From contig CAJNDS010000657.1 of NCBI GenBank assembly GCA_905221605.1, positions 858,606 to 922,605 of the forward strand: DNA of 64,000 bases, given 5' to 3'. This document shows, piece after piece, positions 43,191-54,445 of the stretch; positions within the stretch are counted from its first letter, which is position 1; each line of letters starts with the position of its first letter. Both the position numbers and the translations under genes were made by a program. The stretch comes from Symbiodinium natans. Lineage: Eukaryota; Sar; Dinophyceae; Suessiales; Symbiodiniaceae. Under the pieces are notes generated by a model that made no database searches, was not told the DNA's origin, and saw only the letters and a list, made by a program, of their open reading frames with translations.

Positions 43191-44460
43191 TGTCGAAGGA
43201 TTGCGAAGCCGTCACCTACAACACTGGTCAAGCTCCTGCGTGAGGGGCAGGGTGACGTCACCATGACCCTGGAATGTGTCCCCCTGCGGAACTCTCGCGC
43301 CTATCCGGCCTGCCACACAGTGCTGTCAGCGCCTTGTTGTAGGTTTCCGCTACATTCGCAGCGGGTACCATGCTCGGGTCTCTGTATCGTTTCGTTTGGC
43401 GGAAGCCACCTTGCCGCGGCCACCTCCCAACTTCTACGCGGGGCGCAGGAGGAGTCTACGTTCAGTACGGACAGCACGAGAGCGAGAGAGCAAGGGTGGC
43501 CAGTCTTCAGCTACCCCTTGCGCTAGCTGCCGCAGCTCTTAAAGTGAGCGGGGCGTGTCCCTCAGCAGCCAGGCGTCGCAGCACGCAGCCGCCATCCCAC
43601 GAAGGTGAAGGAGAAGCCGGTTTGAAACCGGCGCAGGATCAGTGCAGCGAGGTGCTGTGGCCAGGCTTTGGGCCCAAGTTTGAGAGCCGCAGACTGCACC
43701 TGGAAATCCAGGGGGATCCAGGCCCTAAAAGTGTTATGGTTCGGTCACTGCCAAACAGGCCCACCCTCACTCCTGGGTCTGGGACAGAGGGCTGTCAGGT
43801 GCAGTTTTGGCTTTGCCACATCACTCTGACAGGAAAGTGGTTTAAAATGCCACAAGTCCCATCTCTCGTCTCTAAATACTGGACTTGTGCTGATTTGAGG
43901 ATTTCTAGGCCTTTCGCTACTCCGAGTCCTGTTCCTGTGCCTTGTAGTAGTTAGTACTCCCAGCCTCTCGGGCCACTGTCCCTCAAGTCAAGGATGCTTG
44001 GTTGTATAATAAATTACCCGCCATCTCGAACCCTTCGTGGAGAGCGGCGATGACGTTCCCTTTGCTGCTTTGCGATACGGCTGGGGGGGGGGGATGGTGT
44101 CGGCCGCAGTAACATCTGTGGGCCATTTCACTCACTCAACCCATTCAAGAAAGGTGCGAACCCAGCCTTTTGTGCGGACACGAACCGGAAAAAAAACACA
44201 ATCCAGCGCCAACTCCTCCGCTGTATACAGCGGCTGCACTTTCGCGTCGTGCCTACATTACCTGCCGAACACAGCAATGCTACCCATGTTTCGGAAGATG
44301 TTCTGGTTCAAAGCAATCGTAAAGCAAAAGGAAACACTTGGGTTTGGGAATGTCGAGGCCATGCCATGGGGACGGAGAGTTTGAGCCAGCCACTCTCGGC
44401 AAGCCTACACGCCACGGTTTTTCAGAAAGGTTGCCCCAGAGGGCGTGCCCAAAGTGGCAG
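43191..44460. other. No gene recognised
   Basis: Mixed sequence after the LINE. A 194-codon frame (43370-43954) has no recognisable motif and low-complexity composition. Confidence 0.4.
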
Positions 44461-44479
44461 GTAGATGAAGGCTCTAAGT

Positions 44480-47400
44480 CGCCATGTATGAATGGGGTGG
44501 CTTCGCCATCGGATGATGTGGGCAGCTATGCAGCAGCACTGCGCGACCGCCTCACCAACGTTCGGGCGGAGGTGGAGGCGCGCCGGAAATACACTGAAAC
44601 CCTTTTTTTATACATACTGGTAGTAAGCCACAGTGGTAAACATTACCCATGTTTTCTGTGACTCCTCCAGGGAAGTATGATTACTGCTAGCATAACTGCG
44701 AAGATTGACGAGTACATATATACACTACAAACGGCCAGGCACATTGGCCGCCGAACAATCCAGTGGCCAAACGTTTTAATCACAGTGTGGTCTGATTTCG
44801 AATGCGACACGCCACTATAGATTTCAACCTGAAGTACTGAATCAGGTTTCGGCATGCTTCGGGTTTCTCAACTGCGCTGGCATTCGATAGGGGGACCATC
44901 GCAAAGACGAGAAGGGTATTCCGGTGTAGCCAATATGGACTGGCATTTGATTTTGGTGTTGCCCAAATGCTGAGGATTCTGCTATGAAAATGTGGTGCGC
45001 GTGGCTTGGCAATGGCTTTCCTTACGCAGCTCATGCGGAGCTTGCGTGGAGCATACGCAGAATCTGCATCCCTTGCAACCGACCCTCCGCGTGTTTGCTT
45101 ATTTTCTTGGCTTCTCGGCTCTCGGCCAAGTTACTTTTGAAAATTGAGGTTATGTTTGAAATGTGCAAGACAATGGTCACTTGTCTGACAAGTACGCGTG
45201 CACCGGAAAAAAACTTGGTCAGTCGGGAATCAAAATTCCGAAACGGAACGCCATCTAAACATCTTTCTGACGGGTGGTCAGCCTGCTACTCTGTTTTGCG
45301 ACCGTGCAGTCTTCGTGGTCGCAGGATGCCGCGGGTAAGATATCAATCATGGTAATCATTCATGCTAGCCATAATCATAGTCATAATAACACTAATAATT
45401 ATAAGGAAAATAATAAGAATAATACAAAGAACAGGAATCAAAATAATCATCTAGTAATCATAGTAGGAATCATAGTAATCATCATAGTCATAGTCATCAT
45501 AATCATCGTACAATCATCATAATCTAATCATCAAAAGAATTGGAATACTATCGGTAGGCTGACCGCAGACTCCGGAACGCAGAGGTAGAAAGGCGCGGAA
45601 AGCATAATCATAAATGTGCTAAAAATAATCACCACAAGACTCAGAAAAATCAGAATACTCATAATCATCAGAATAGCAATGGTCATAGTTCTAGTGGCAT
45701 AATAAAAACCATCATAGCCAACAATCACCATAGTAACATGGGCCCAAGTTCGGCAGGCGCAGCGCAAGATGGCCTTGGCTGTGAAGCAGGAGATTTGTTT
45801 TTGCAAAGTCGCGTCAAAGACCTGGTTGCGTTTATCCATACATCTCATTACATCTCCTCTTAGCTCTCTTCACGTCCCTTCTCCAACAAGCTTCAAGGAG
45901 CTGGACCGGGTCCAGGCGGAGGCCGACGGGAATCAGGCGGAGTTGGCAGAGCTTCGTCGCCGCTGGGCTGCCGAGCAGCCGGAGCGCGAGGCGCGGCCCC
46001 GGCCATCGCCATCGCCATTGGGTGCTCCTCTCGAAAGCTTCGCTGACCTAACCATCCTTAACCTTCAACAAGCGCGAGTCTTCTCAAAGTAGCAAGATTT
46101 TGTGCTGTTGCTGTTGGTTCTCCCTTTGGAGTTGCCGGCTTAGCCTGAAGTGTCGATCCTGCGCTGGTCTAACACCTGTTATGCTGTTGGCAATTACTCT
46201 TTGTTCCCATCTACAGTTTTTTTTTTTTCAGGGGTCAAGGGGATGCTTGCATTTTGGACTCAAAAGCGCGAAGGTCAGAAAAGTATTGTAAGGTCAGAAG
46301 AGTATTGTGAGTCTGTCCAGATTGTGCCGACAACAATGGGGGTACTCACATGTAGAACAACAATGCCGCAGAGCCTGAACCGCACACCGATTGTTTCAAA
46401 GCTCCCGATGCACTTGCAGGTTGAGGTTAGGTGTTGGAACTTAGAGCCCTTACACTGGCAAATGCTATGCAAAATATTGCAGAATGCTGTGCAAGTGCTG
46501 TGCAAACGCAGCCGCGCCTTGCGGTGGAGGCGCTGCTGCGTGAGACGGGCGAGGCCGAGCGGCGCTTTGCCGAGCAGGAGCGCCGCTGTGCGGAGGCCTT
46601 GGCGCGGGCGTCGGACTCTGGTGAGGAGCCCTCGCCGCTCGCAATGAGCTTTCCGCAGGTTTACTGAAGTGGAAGAAGGGCGAGGGTTCTGCTGGGGGCG
46701 GGAAGGGGCAGGGTTTTGCTGGAAGTCGAGAGGCTTCCTGGCATCTGCTGGCTATCTTTGCAATCTGTCTCTTTCCCTGAGTCCAGTGAAGGTAGGATTT
46801 TTTGATCATCTGGGCGAGAGTCTCAACTAAGGAATGGCGGAAGGGGCAGTGACATGGCAGCGAAGACCACGCGCGTGGCATCACTGGAAGCGTCGCGGCA
46901 ACAGCTGTCGGTTGGGCTGCAGGCATGAAGCGAGCGCGCATTTCTCGAACTTAGCCTAACACGAAGCACACATGCACCAGAAAACGTACGAGGGGTCTGA
47001 ATATATACATATTATACATATATACAATTATATACATATACATGAATATGTTCGCCCGAAGAAGCCAAAACACCTTAGAAGTCTGGGTCGGAAGGAGCTC
47101 CAGGATGCGGTGCGCCAGGAGACCACGCTGGTCGCGCAGCTCCAGTCCCGGTGCGAGGTGGGGGGTTCGACCAAAGGAAGCCTTGAAAGGGGGGTTTAGG
47201 GTTTAGGGTTTCGGGTTTAGGGTTTAGGGTTTAGGGTTTAGGGTTTAGGGTTTAGGGTTTAGGGTTTAGGGTTTAGGGTTTAGGGGCGATGAATCTGGCT
47301 AGTCCCCAAGCCCTGTTGCAAAAGGGTTCAGGGTTGAGTATTTAGGGTTTTGAGGGTTTACGGTTTATGGTTTCGGATGCAAAAAAAGGGTTTAGGGTTT

Positions 47401-50400
47401 AGGGTTTAGGGTTTAGGGGTGATGTGACTTCTGAGAATTTGCATGTTTGCCGGCAGCCTCCAAAGTCCGTTGCTCAAAAGGGTTTAGGGGCCTTAAAAGC
47501 CTGGAGCTTGCGAATGTGTGATTTCTACCAAGCGATTTGTTTTGACCGGAGGACGGCACAGGGGTTCGAATGGCTGTGTTTAAGGGACTTGCGGGACTGG
47601 TATGGGGTGCTTTGGGTTGAGCTGGCCTTGACGTGTGATCCACAGAGAATTTGCTTGTGATTTCAAACAATCATGAGAAACCGTCGCTACGGGCATTCTG
47701 TGCGATTCATCAACCGCAAGCTGTTCTTTTCACGGCGAATCTGGGGGCCTAGCACTAAGAACAGCATATGCCATGCACTCATGCACCCACGAGGGGCTTT
47801 GGCCCGGATTTGGGTTTCAAGTTTGGCCCACGCGGGCTCTTGGGCCGGAGTTGGGTTTCAAGTTTGGCGTCTCAAGAGATACTGCAGCGATTGATAAACA
47901 CCCCAGCCATAGACCAACAAACTGGTATTGCTTGCTGCAACAAAGGGAGCCCGCATGCAAAGCTTTGGCGACATTTGCATCGCCACGATGCAAAGTGTGC
48001 TGAGCGCGCGCACACCGACACAGACACACCCTACTGACGGACTGCGCATCTGTAAACCCTAAACCCTAAACCCGAAACCCTAAACCCTAAACCCGAAACC
48101 CTAAACCCGAAACCCTAAACCCGAAACCCTAAAATCCCAAACCCTAAAACCCTAAACCCTAAACCCTAACCCTAAACCCTAAACCCTAAACCCTAAACCC
48201 TAAACCCTAAACCCTAAACCCTAAACCCTACACCCTAAACCCTAAACCCTAAACCCTAAACTCTAAACCCTAATCCCTAAACCCTAAACCCTTAACCTTA
48301 AACGGTCTTCTCAGCAGGTGCTCCGCCGGGAGGCCAAGGCCCTGAGCTCCGGAGCGGCGGCGGCCCGGGAGGCCGAGTCTCGGGCTTGGCGGAAGATGGC
48401 GGCGCTCCAGGCCGGTTCTCTTTAAGGTAAAGTTTGGGGTTTAGGGTTTAGGGTTTGGGGTTTGGGGTTTAGGGTTTAGGGTGTAGGGTTTTAAATTCAT
48501 GGTTGCTTATAAGTACCCTAAATACGGTTATGACCATAGCGAATCGGTCCCTTACCGATGCCTACGGTAGGGGCATAGGGTGGAAACCTATTATCACCCT
48601 GAGTGCTCACTCTTTCGGTCGCTGGTGGCGTCAAACATGTGTACAGAAAATGTGGCAAGCCTGGAAGAAATCCCAAAGATTCCCAAACCAATTCGGGCGT
48701 TTCCAAAATTAGGGGGGTACCTTGTTAGGATCCTTATTTCAGGGGATCCCACTGTTTGGGGGGTCTATTTTTAGGGCTCCCCTATTTTCGTAAACTCGCT
48801 TTCGAAACCTTCATGCCAGAGGCCACGGAGGCCGCGGCCCGGCAGCGGGAGCAGTCCTTGGAACGCCACGGAAGGGACCTCCAGGATCAGGCCTCCGCCT
48901 TGATCCGGGAGGGTTTGGGGGGGGAGTCTGGCGTTTCCTTTCCGACCCGGGACGCCGAAGAACGTCGTTTTCGGGTTTCAGCAGTCTCTCTTACTCCGCT
49001 ATCTCTCTTTCCTCCACTGCTCTCCAGAGTGTATCTCTCTTTTGCTCTTGCGAGCTCGCCCCGAGAAGCAGGTGCGTGTGCTACGCGCGCAGCTGGCCGC
49101 CTCCGCGATTCCGCCTGTCAGCGGCCTCACACAGGTTACCGGTCGGATGGAGGAGACGCCGTGAAAGCGGCTTTGTTGATTTTGTGGGCATTGGCGTTAA
49201 TCGTGTGGCGGATTGGGGCCTGCAGGTTCAGACTTGGGCTATTGCTCAGATGCGGGCTCGGATGCACAGGAGAATGCCTGGGACTTGGTCCGAAAGCTGG
49301 AGAGCAAGGCGCACCGAACCCTGGATCGCTCCTAGCCCTTAGCGGGGTTCTTACAAGAGATGCCAGCAGGAACCTGGCTTAGCCATGTGGGGCTTTCCGA
49401 AAATAGGGGTACCCTTTTTCGGGGATCCTATAGTAAGGATTGCAGTACTTGTCAGTGGCGCAGGTGGAGCGCTTGCGCGAGGACCTGCGCACCAAGCGGG
49501 AGGAGCTGGAACGCCTGCGGGAACCGGCGGAACCCGCAGCTGAGGCCAACAAAGAGGCCGCTGAGCAGAATGCCGTGGCCCAGTGAGGGTTTGTCTTTGG
49601 GGCCTAGAAAGCGCCGTGAGCCTTCGCCAATAGATTTGGCCATCGAAGATCTCCAAAACTGTGATCTTCTGGCCTTCTGTCTCTGATGGCCATGACTGTC
49701 AGGGCTGTACATCTACGAACGCGGGAGCTTGTGAAGACCCTTGGGGTTTCAGAGGTTGTTGTACACCGCCTCAAGACCCCGGCATCTTCTCCAAAAAGCC
49801 AGCGTGTGTTTCACCCATTCCCACAGAACTCGGGGCACAAGCATCCGTGCTGTTTGGGGGGGACAGCCGAGGCCTTCGCCGTAAACAGGGGAGCGTTTCA
49901 ACTGTTTCGTTTGCAGCTGGATGTGTTCGTGTTGCATGGTCTAAGTGCAAATAAGGATGTTTAGGGGCTAGATTCTGTTGGGATTCAGGGTCTTGCTTTG
50001 AGTTGTCCGTGGTGTGGCTTTGCCGTTTTGCCAGATGGCTCGCATCATCAATCGGCAGACACCAGACGTCAGACACTCCATAAACCATTGAACGATGAGC
50101 AGAAGCAATCAGAAGCAGTTGCCATACGACGCTTTGGCTAGGGCCAGCTTGGGCCATCTAGTTGCTCTTTCCAAAGAAAGCCTCCATGCAGCAATATACA
50201 CACACACAGCACATTTCCTTACTCGGCTTTGATCATCTAGCCGTGGCTCCCTTGGCGAGGTGGGGCCTGCAGGGCTTCCGAGTTAAGAGTTTGATTAGGG
50301 TTGGTTGACTCCTCTCCCCACATCTGTGAAGGATCTGCCCGGGCTTTCGACTCGAAGGGGCGAATTTGGTGGGTGGAGAGTGCATCTAGGGTCGGAAATC

Positions 50401-53400
50401 CCTTGTATATCTCTGTATGAGAGAAACAGGGCACTTTCTCTGTGTGTGCATCTCGCGTCGCATGGCACCTCAGGCAGCATGACCTACGACTGCGAAGTCT
50501 GCTACTCGGTGCTGGGCGTCGCGCGTGCAGACCCGTCTAGGAGCAGCTCCCTACCAAGCCCGATGTGCGCACTCTCGTTAACTGTCGATGTTTGATGGGA
50601 AGAGAGATGCTCTTGAGGCAGCGGTCGCCAAGATTTTTGAGACCTTTGACAAGGCTCGGCTTCGGTTTTTCAGCAAGCTGGACATGCACTGTGCGGTGAC
50701 CGACGCTCTAGAGCTTCAGTGCTTGCTGCTACCTCAAGGGTGGCTTCAACTCGGAAGCCCCGAAAGTTCCCCACCCCTCCGTGATTCTGAGCCCAGTCCC
50801 CATCGACTCCGACCCAAGCACCTGAAGCCCACGTGAAGGAGGGCTCGGGCTACTTGGCCGCGGAACGGCTGGGTGATGCCCTCCGCCTGGCCGGGACGAA
50901 CCCGACGCACGCGGAGGTGCAATGTGCAAGGGTTGAAAGCTCTCCGTGCAGTTTAGGATGCACCGGAGGGACTTGCAGAGGCCCCCGTGATAAAACACAT
51001 TCCAACAACGTGCGTTTGGGTTTTTGCTTTTCCTTTTGGTTTTTTAGGCATGGGCCCCGTGGTTGGTTTGGGTGTGTGCATTTCAAAGGTCTAGGTTCAT
51101 TCTAGACTCTAGAGTCCACATTGCGTCACTGGACTAGAGACGGCCGTCGACCTCCCTTCCGCAAGCGTATCTGTTTATTTTTTTTCTCAACTCCTTCGAA
51201 TGAACCCCAGGTCTCCCATCTCTTGGAGCGCCTGGGCCACCCCAGTGCCTTCGACGCAGCAGCACTGCGCCAGGTCATGGAGGAGCCGAGAGGGTTCGAG
51301 TCAGGGCGCATCAAGGTCCGGGTGTTGGGAAGTTCGGGGACCTTTGGGGTCATGTATGCAGGGGGGTTTTTGGTGAGGGGCTGAGTTTGGGATGTGAACC
51401 TTTGGTGGGGTTTAGGTTGCATCCCAGCTTCCCGGTGCCCCAAAAAAAGGGTTCAAGAATGTGGGGGTCACAAGCGCGACGCCATTGGGCAGGAGGCAGT
51501 GAGCGAGTGGCTGTCGAAAGACCAGGCCACAGACTTGTCAACAGCAGCAATCCGCAGACTCGTACATATGAGGCAGCTTACAACCTTTTTGAGAAAATGC
51601 AGAGCCCATGGACTCAAGCACAAGAGGAACCTAGCTTATCTTGAAGTCTTGGCAGGCGTCGGAGTTGCTGAGCAGTTTCCGGTTGTTCGACCCGGCGGGC
51701 TGCGGACGGCTTTCCAAGCAGGAGCTTACATGTGGACTGCCTTGCTCTACTGTGCTGCTACTGCCTCTGCTGCTACTGCTGCAGGAAACTTCAAGTCTAT
51801 CTTGCCTTTGGAAGGAGCTCACAGCTTTCCATTTGAAACTGATCAGCAGGAGTTGCTGCGGATCATGCAGATGGGAGGTGCTACTGGGTCACCTGTGTGC
51901 TTCCCACTAGCTATTCTCCCCGCTGCAGGACAACATTAGGGGGTGGTCCTTGCTGCCACAAGCAGGGCAGAATCAGCCGTAGATGATGCTAAGAGGATTG
52001 TGCTGGGCCCGCGGATTGTGGACCCCTGCAGTTCAGACGAGCCAGATCCGATGCATACTCATTAGATCTTAGATGGCACAGACTCCGAAGCCACGCGCCT
52101 TCGATCCTCTATGGCTCTTGAGCAGGCTACAGCTTTGGAGAGAAGGAGATGGAGGACAGTTCCGCAAGATGTGTAAAGGCTGAGAGTATCACTGTGAACG
52201 ATGTGTTTTGTCCATTCAGGAGCAGAGCAGGTGCTTAGCGATGATTAGCCGTTCAGAATAGTCCGAGCTTCCGGCCAGCACGTCAACAACTTGGACTTTT
52301 GCTCAGCATGTTGCATCCTTGCCTTGCTCAGGAGATGTTGCAGCATGTCACCATGGACAGCGTCGACCTGAGTGGACCGGATCTTTTGCCAGATGGTGAC
52401 AAGATGATGCGTGGCAAACACTCGCTGTTGCTGGAAGCAATTCATCATGGGTGCTCGTCATTGCAGCACCGGCCCGTATCACCACCCGGTGAGCATGCGC
52501 CAAGGTCAGGGAACAGTTGACTATGCGGAGCTTGTCTCGCAGCTCGGCACGTGCGGGCTGAGACATGAGATGGGCACTGCTGTCGGTTGGAAAAGGGGTA
52601 CTCTGTGGATCTCTGCAGGCTTCCTGGGTGGTGCTCCAGGTATAATCTGGGATTCTGTTTGGGGTTCTCTGGGGTTCGGTCCAGGGATTCCCCCCGTTAT
52701 TTGCTGAAGTTCCTCTCCTTGTTTGGAATGTTCCGGTTCGCCTTTGTCTCCTGCCTCAGGAACTATTTCCTGGCGCCTGAGAGTGGCGTCGCAGCGACGT
52801 TTCAGGCCAGGGGGTTGATGGCTGCGGGGAGGTGAGGGGCCTGTGTCTGTGTGTTTTGTGAGCTGAGATTCCTGGGAACCCCACCCTGATAGCACCATGA
52901 TTGAGGCCCGGCCGCGGGCCAAAAGCGACTACCCGCTGGCACGCTTCCGGAGGGCTGTGCGGTGGCTGGGCTGCATGGTGGCATGCGATCCAACCGAATT
53001 ATCTATTCAAAGTTTTGCCCCTATCTATTCAAAGTTTTGCCCCTGGTTCTCCGACTGTAGGTTTGAGGACACCTTGTGCAGCGCTTCTTGGTGTGTTGAG
53101 CCCTCGCTGTCCTAAAGCCGAGGAAGCTGAGGATGCTGAGGATGGTGGCGTTCACGACGCACAGCAGCCCGGGAAGCCCAGAGGAAGCCAAGAGCAGTCC
53201 CATATCAACAGAAGCTTCGGAAGTGGAAGATGGGGATTTAGGGCGAGGGGTTCAGAGGAGCTGGAGCTGGCGGTCACACGTCCTGCCCTCCCAAAAAGAG
53301 AGAGTTCGCGCGATTTCGAGAGCTTTCGGGAGACCGTGCCGCTCCCATCAGCGAGGCTCCTTCACTGCCGAGAATGCGGTGGGCGTGGTCGAAGCGAACC

Positions 53401-53450
53401 TGGCCATCGACGAGGAGTTCGAGCAGGCTGAGACTCAGAGTAGGTTCTGA
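44480..53450 (+). CDS. Candidate multi-exon gene: coiled-coil plus EF-hand protein (exons dispersed)
   Basis: Short GC-rich stretches with one consistent style of protein lie in order on the plus strand. From about 44.5 to 49.6 kb they encode Glu/Arg/Ala-rich coiled coil. From about 50.6 to 52.6 kb they encode EF-hand pieces that join to give FDK-EGSGYLAAERLGDAL, NPTHAE-VSHLLERLG and FRLFDPAGCGRLSKQ-ELLRIM. Several joins keep the frame only with GC-AG or even GA-AG borders, both known in Symbiodiniaceae. The loops lack some calcium ligands: the first has R at position 12, the second has A and C at positions 3 and 5, so calcium binding is doubtful. Introns contain telomere-like arrays and an AT microsatellite. 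It may be two genes rather than one; I cannot place the start or true end. The protein could be cytoskeletal or flagellar, but that is a guess. Confidence 0.55.
44500..44597 (+). CDS. Exon a (coiled coil)
   Basis: Reads SPSDDVGSYAAALRDRLTNV, then RAEVEARRK. Boundaries are uncertain. This is the first clearly coding-like stretch of the candidate gene. Confidence 0.5.
45340..45735. repeat. AT-rich AATCATAGT microsatellite-like tract
   Basis: Interrupted runs of ATAATCAT and CATAGTCAT occupy 45340-45535 and 45600-45735, in an intron of the candidate gene. Confidence 0.8.
45898..46013 (+). CDS. Exon b (coiled coil)
   Basis: After TTCAAG the reading is ELDRVQAEADGNQAELAELR, then RRWAAEQPEREARP. 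The 5' border at AAG before GAGCTG is likely; the 3' border is not clear. Confidence 0.6.
46512..46620 (+). CDS. Exon c (coiled coil)
   Basis: Acceptor GCAAACGCAG precedes PRLAVEALLRETGEAERRFA, then EQERRCAEALARASDS. A GTGAGG donor follows directly. Confidence 0.7.
47095..47157 (+). CDS. Exon d (coiled coil)
   Basis: ELQDAVRQETTLVAQLQSRC plus E, exactly 21 codons between an AAG acceptor and a GTGGGG donor. It joins exon e in frame. Confidence 0.7.
47193..47286 (+). repeat. Telomere-like TTTAGGG array
   Basis: About 13 units, one with TTTCGGG, inside the intron after exon d, beginning only about 35 bp from its donor. Confidence 0.95.
47386..47420 (+). repeat. Telomere-like TTTAGGG array, short
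   Basis: Four or five units in the same intron, preceded by degenerate units from about 47335. Confidence 0.9.
48053..48302 (-). repeat. Telomere-like CCCTAAA array, 250 bp
   Basis: About 35 CCCTAAA units with variants (CCCGAAA, CCCTACA, CTCTAAA). The array runs to about 15 bp before the exon e acceptor, so it forms the 3' end of the intron. Orientation is opposite to 47193-47286. Confidence 0.95.
48318..48410 (+). CDS. Exon e (coiled coil)
   Basis: Acceptor TTCTCAGCAG precedes VLRREAKALSSGAAAAREAE, then SRAWRKMAALQ. The inferred donor is GCCGGT, giving 31 codons. It joins exon f in frame. Confidence 0.7.
48432..48490 (+). repeat. Telomere-like TTTAGGG/TTTGGGG array
   Basis: About eight units mixing TTTAGGG and TTTGGGG, starting about 20 bp after exon e. 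Exon e is thus flanked by telomere-like arrays of opposite orientation. Confidence 0.9.
48822..48911 (+). CDS. Exon f (coiled coil)
   Basis: ATEAAARQREQSLERHGRDL, then QDQASALIRE, 30 codons. The acceptor is the AG of GCCAGAG. The following GGTTTG is not a standard donor, so the 3' border is tentative. Confidence 0.6.
49066..49158 (+). CDS. Exon g (coiled coil)
   Basis: KQVRVLRAQLAASAIPPVSG, then LTQVTGRMEE. Borders are approximate. Confidence 0.55.
49446..49583 (+). CDS. Exon h (coiled coil)
   Basis: Acceptor GATTGCAG or the internal GCGCAG, then VERLREDLRTKREELERLRE and PAEPAAEANKEAAEQNAVAQ. A TGA follows directly, so this is either an exon end or a C terminus. Confidence 0.65.
50608..50658 (+). 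CDS. Exon j (EF-hand, entering helix)
   Basis: DALEAAVAKIFETFDK ends at an AAG followed by GCTCGG (GC donor). Joined to exon k it produces a continuous EF-hand helix and loop. Confidence 0.6.
50839..50919 (+). CDS. Exon k (EF-hand loop and exiting helix)
   Basis: EGSGYLAAERLGDALRLAGT, then NPTHAE. The donor is GTGCAA. This resembles calmodulin domain 1, which also has NPT before the next helix. Confidence 0.7.
51211..51267 (+). CDS. Exon l (paired EF-hand, degenerate)
   Basis: A clear CCCCAG acceptor precedes VSHLLERLGHPSAFDAAALR plus Q. The exon may extend through VMEE if a later donor is used. The calcium loop is missing. Confidence 0.6.
51493..51570 (+). CDS. Exon m
   Basis: GGGCAG acceptor, then EAVSEWLSKDQATDLSTAAI and RRLVH. 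The 3' border is undetermined. Confidence 0.45.
51656..51721 (+). CDS. Exon n (EF-hand)
   Basis: TTGGCAG acceptor, then ASELLSSFRLFDPAGCGRLS and KQ. The intron seems to begin GAGC at a repeated AGCAGGAG word shared with the acceptor of exon o, a direct-repeat border of the dinoflagellate kind. Confidence 0.6.
51850..51877 (+). CDS. Exon o (EF-hand exiting helix)
   Basis: After ATCAGCAG the reading is ELLRIMQMG, followed by a GTGCTA donor. It completes the EF-hand of exon n. Confidence 0.5.
52504..52542 (+). CDS. Exon q (EF-hand second half)
   Basis: GQGTVDYAELVSQ is the usual end of a second EF-hand (G-x-V-D-[YF]-x-E-[FL]). Borders are approximate, and the missing first half may be a very short exon. 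Confidence 0.5.
52897..52974 (+). CDS. Exon r, tentative
   Basis: IEARPRAKSDYPLARFRRAV, then RWLG, in a GC-rich stretch. There is no domain match. Confidence 0.35.
53340..53436 (+). CDS. Exon s, tentative
   Basis: SFTAENAVGVVEANLAIDEE, then FEQAETQ, acidic, with a possible donor at AGTAGG. A tract reading KAEEAEDAEDG at about 53116-53150 may be another exon. Confidence 0.4.
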
Positions 53451-53987
53451 GTAGTTTGAAGGATTGGAAGGGAGATCTTGCTGGATTTGCTTTTTTGCCA
53501 AAATGTTGTGACTTTGGGACGCTTCAGGACCTTCAGGACCACTTAGTTGCTCTGATGTGTTGAGGATGATACAAAAGTAGCGCATGTCTCAAGCTGTGAG
53601 TGGAGTGGAGTGGATTGAGGTGAAAGCATTTGCACGGCAAATTACGGAGGTTTGTCTCCCACTTGATGCTCTTGCTGTTGTGGCCGGCTCTCACGTGCCA
53701 TTCTCACTTCTTGGGCTTCTTGCACTAAATGGTGCTGCACGGAGCCACTAGCCAGAAATGCACGTTGCTGCTGTTGCCACGTTCTCTGCTACCGCCTTGG
53801 AGGTCATGAAGCGGATGAACCGGGGGCGAACAACCGTGATCCGAGACTAGGTTTTCAGGTTTTGGTCGCTTTTTCGCCCGGCATCAGACCCTAACCCCTA
53901 ACCCCGCAAACTCGTACCAGAATCCTGGCCGGGACTTGCTATTGTGAGGATAGCTTCTTAGAACTTATCAAGTGAACCGGTTGAGTG

Positions 53988-54082
53988 AGTAGGGTTTCAG
54001 GCCCTAAGATGGGAACGATACAGAGAAGATTAGCATGGCCCCTGCGCAAGGATGATACGCGCAAGTCGAGAAGTGTACCGAA
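53988..54082 (+). ncRNA. U6: U6 spliceosomal snRNA (or retrocopy)
   Basis: The central part GGAACGATACAGAGAAGATT then AGCATGGCCCCTGCGCAAGG then ATGATACGC matches eukaryotic U6. The ACAGAGA box and AGC triad are intact. There is one change (GATGATACGC for GATGACACGC), and the 3' part TCGAGAAGTG is conserved. A short 5' stem-loop (AGGG-TTTCAGG-CCCT, 53991-54005) replaces the usual one. Downstream is A6 (54081-54086) with no T-run that would end a pol III transcript. It could be a functional gene with an unusual terminator or a retroposed copy. Confidence 0.85.
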
Positions 54083-54189
54083 AAAACTCCCGAACACCGA
54101 CAAGGAGGTTAGGGTTGAGGGTCTAGACTAGTCCCCAGCCCCGTCGCAAAAAAGGGTTGAGGGTTTTGAGCCCTCAGCCAGCCTCAGCA

Positions 54190-54331
54190 ACCCTAAACCC
54201 TAAACCCTAAACCCTAAACCCTAAACCCTAAACCCTAAACCCTAAACCCTAGACCCTAGACCCTAGACCCTAGACCCTAAACCCTAAACCCTAAACCCTA
54301 ACCCCTAAACCCTAAACCCTAAACCCTAAAC
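54190..54331 (-). repeat. Telomere-like CCCTAAA array
   Basis: About 20 units, including a run of four CCCTAGA variants in the middle that indicates local expansion of a mutant unit. Confidence 0.95.
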
Positions 54332-54445
54332 AAGGGATCCCTAAGCCCCAGGGGCACTGTTGGGGAGGGGTTTACATGCCTGCCGTCGACCTGTTTCACC
54401 GCGCCTGGGCGCACCATGAGGGTGGGCCCCCGTGAGGCTCATGTG

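Noticed and set aside
50482-50530. DnaJ-like start (YSVLGVARAD)
   Set aside because: Only about ten residues resemble a J domain; the HPD motif and remaining helices are absent nearby.
53988-54082. Spliced-leader RNA or 5S rRNA gene near U6
   Set aside because: These genes can be linked to U6 in dinoflagellates, but I found no intact spliced-leader sequence and no 5S-like sequence in the window.
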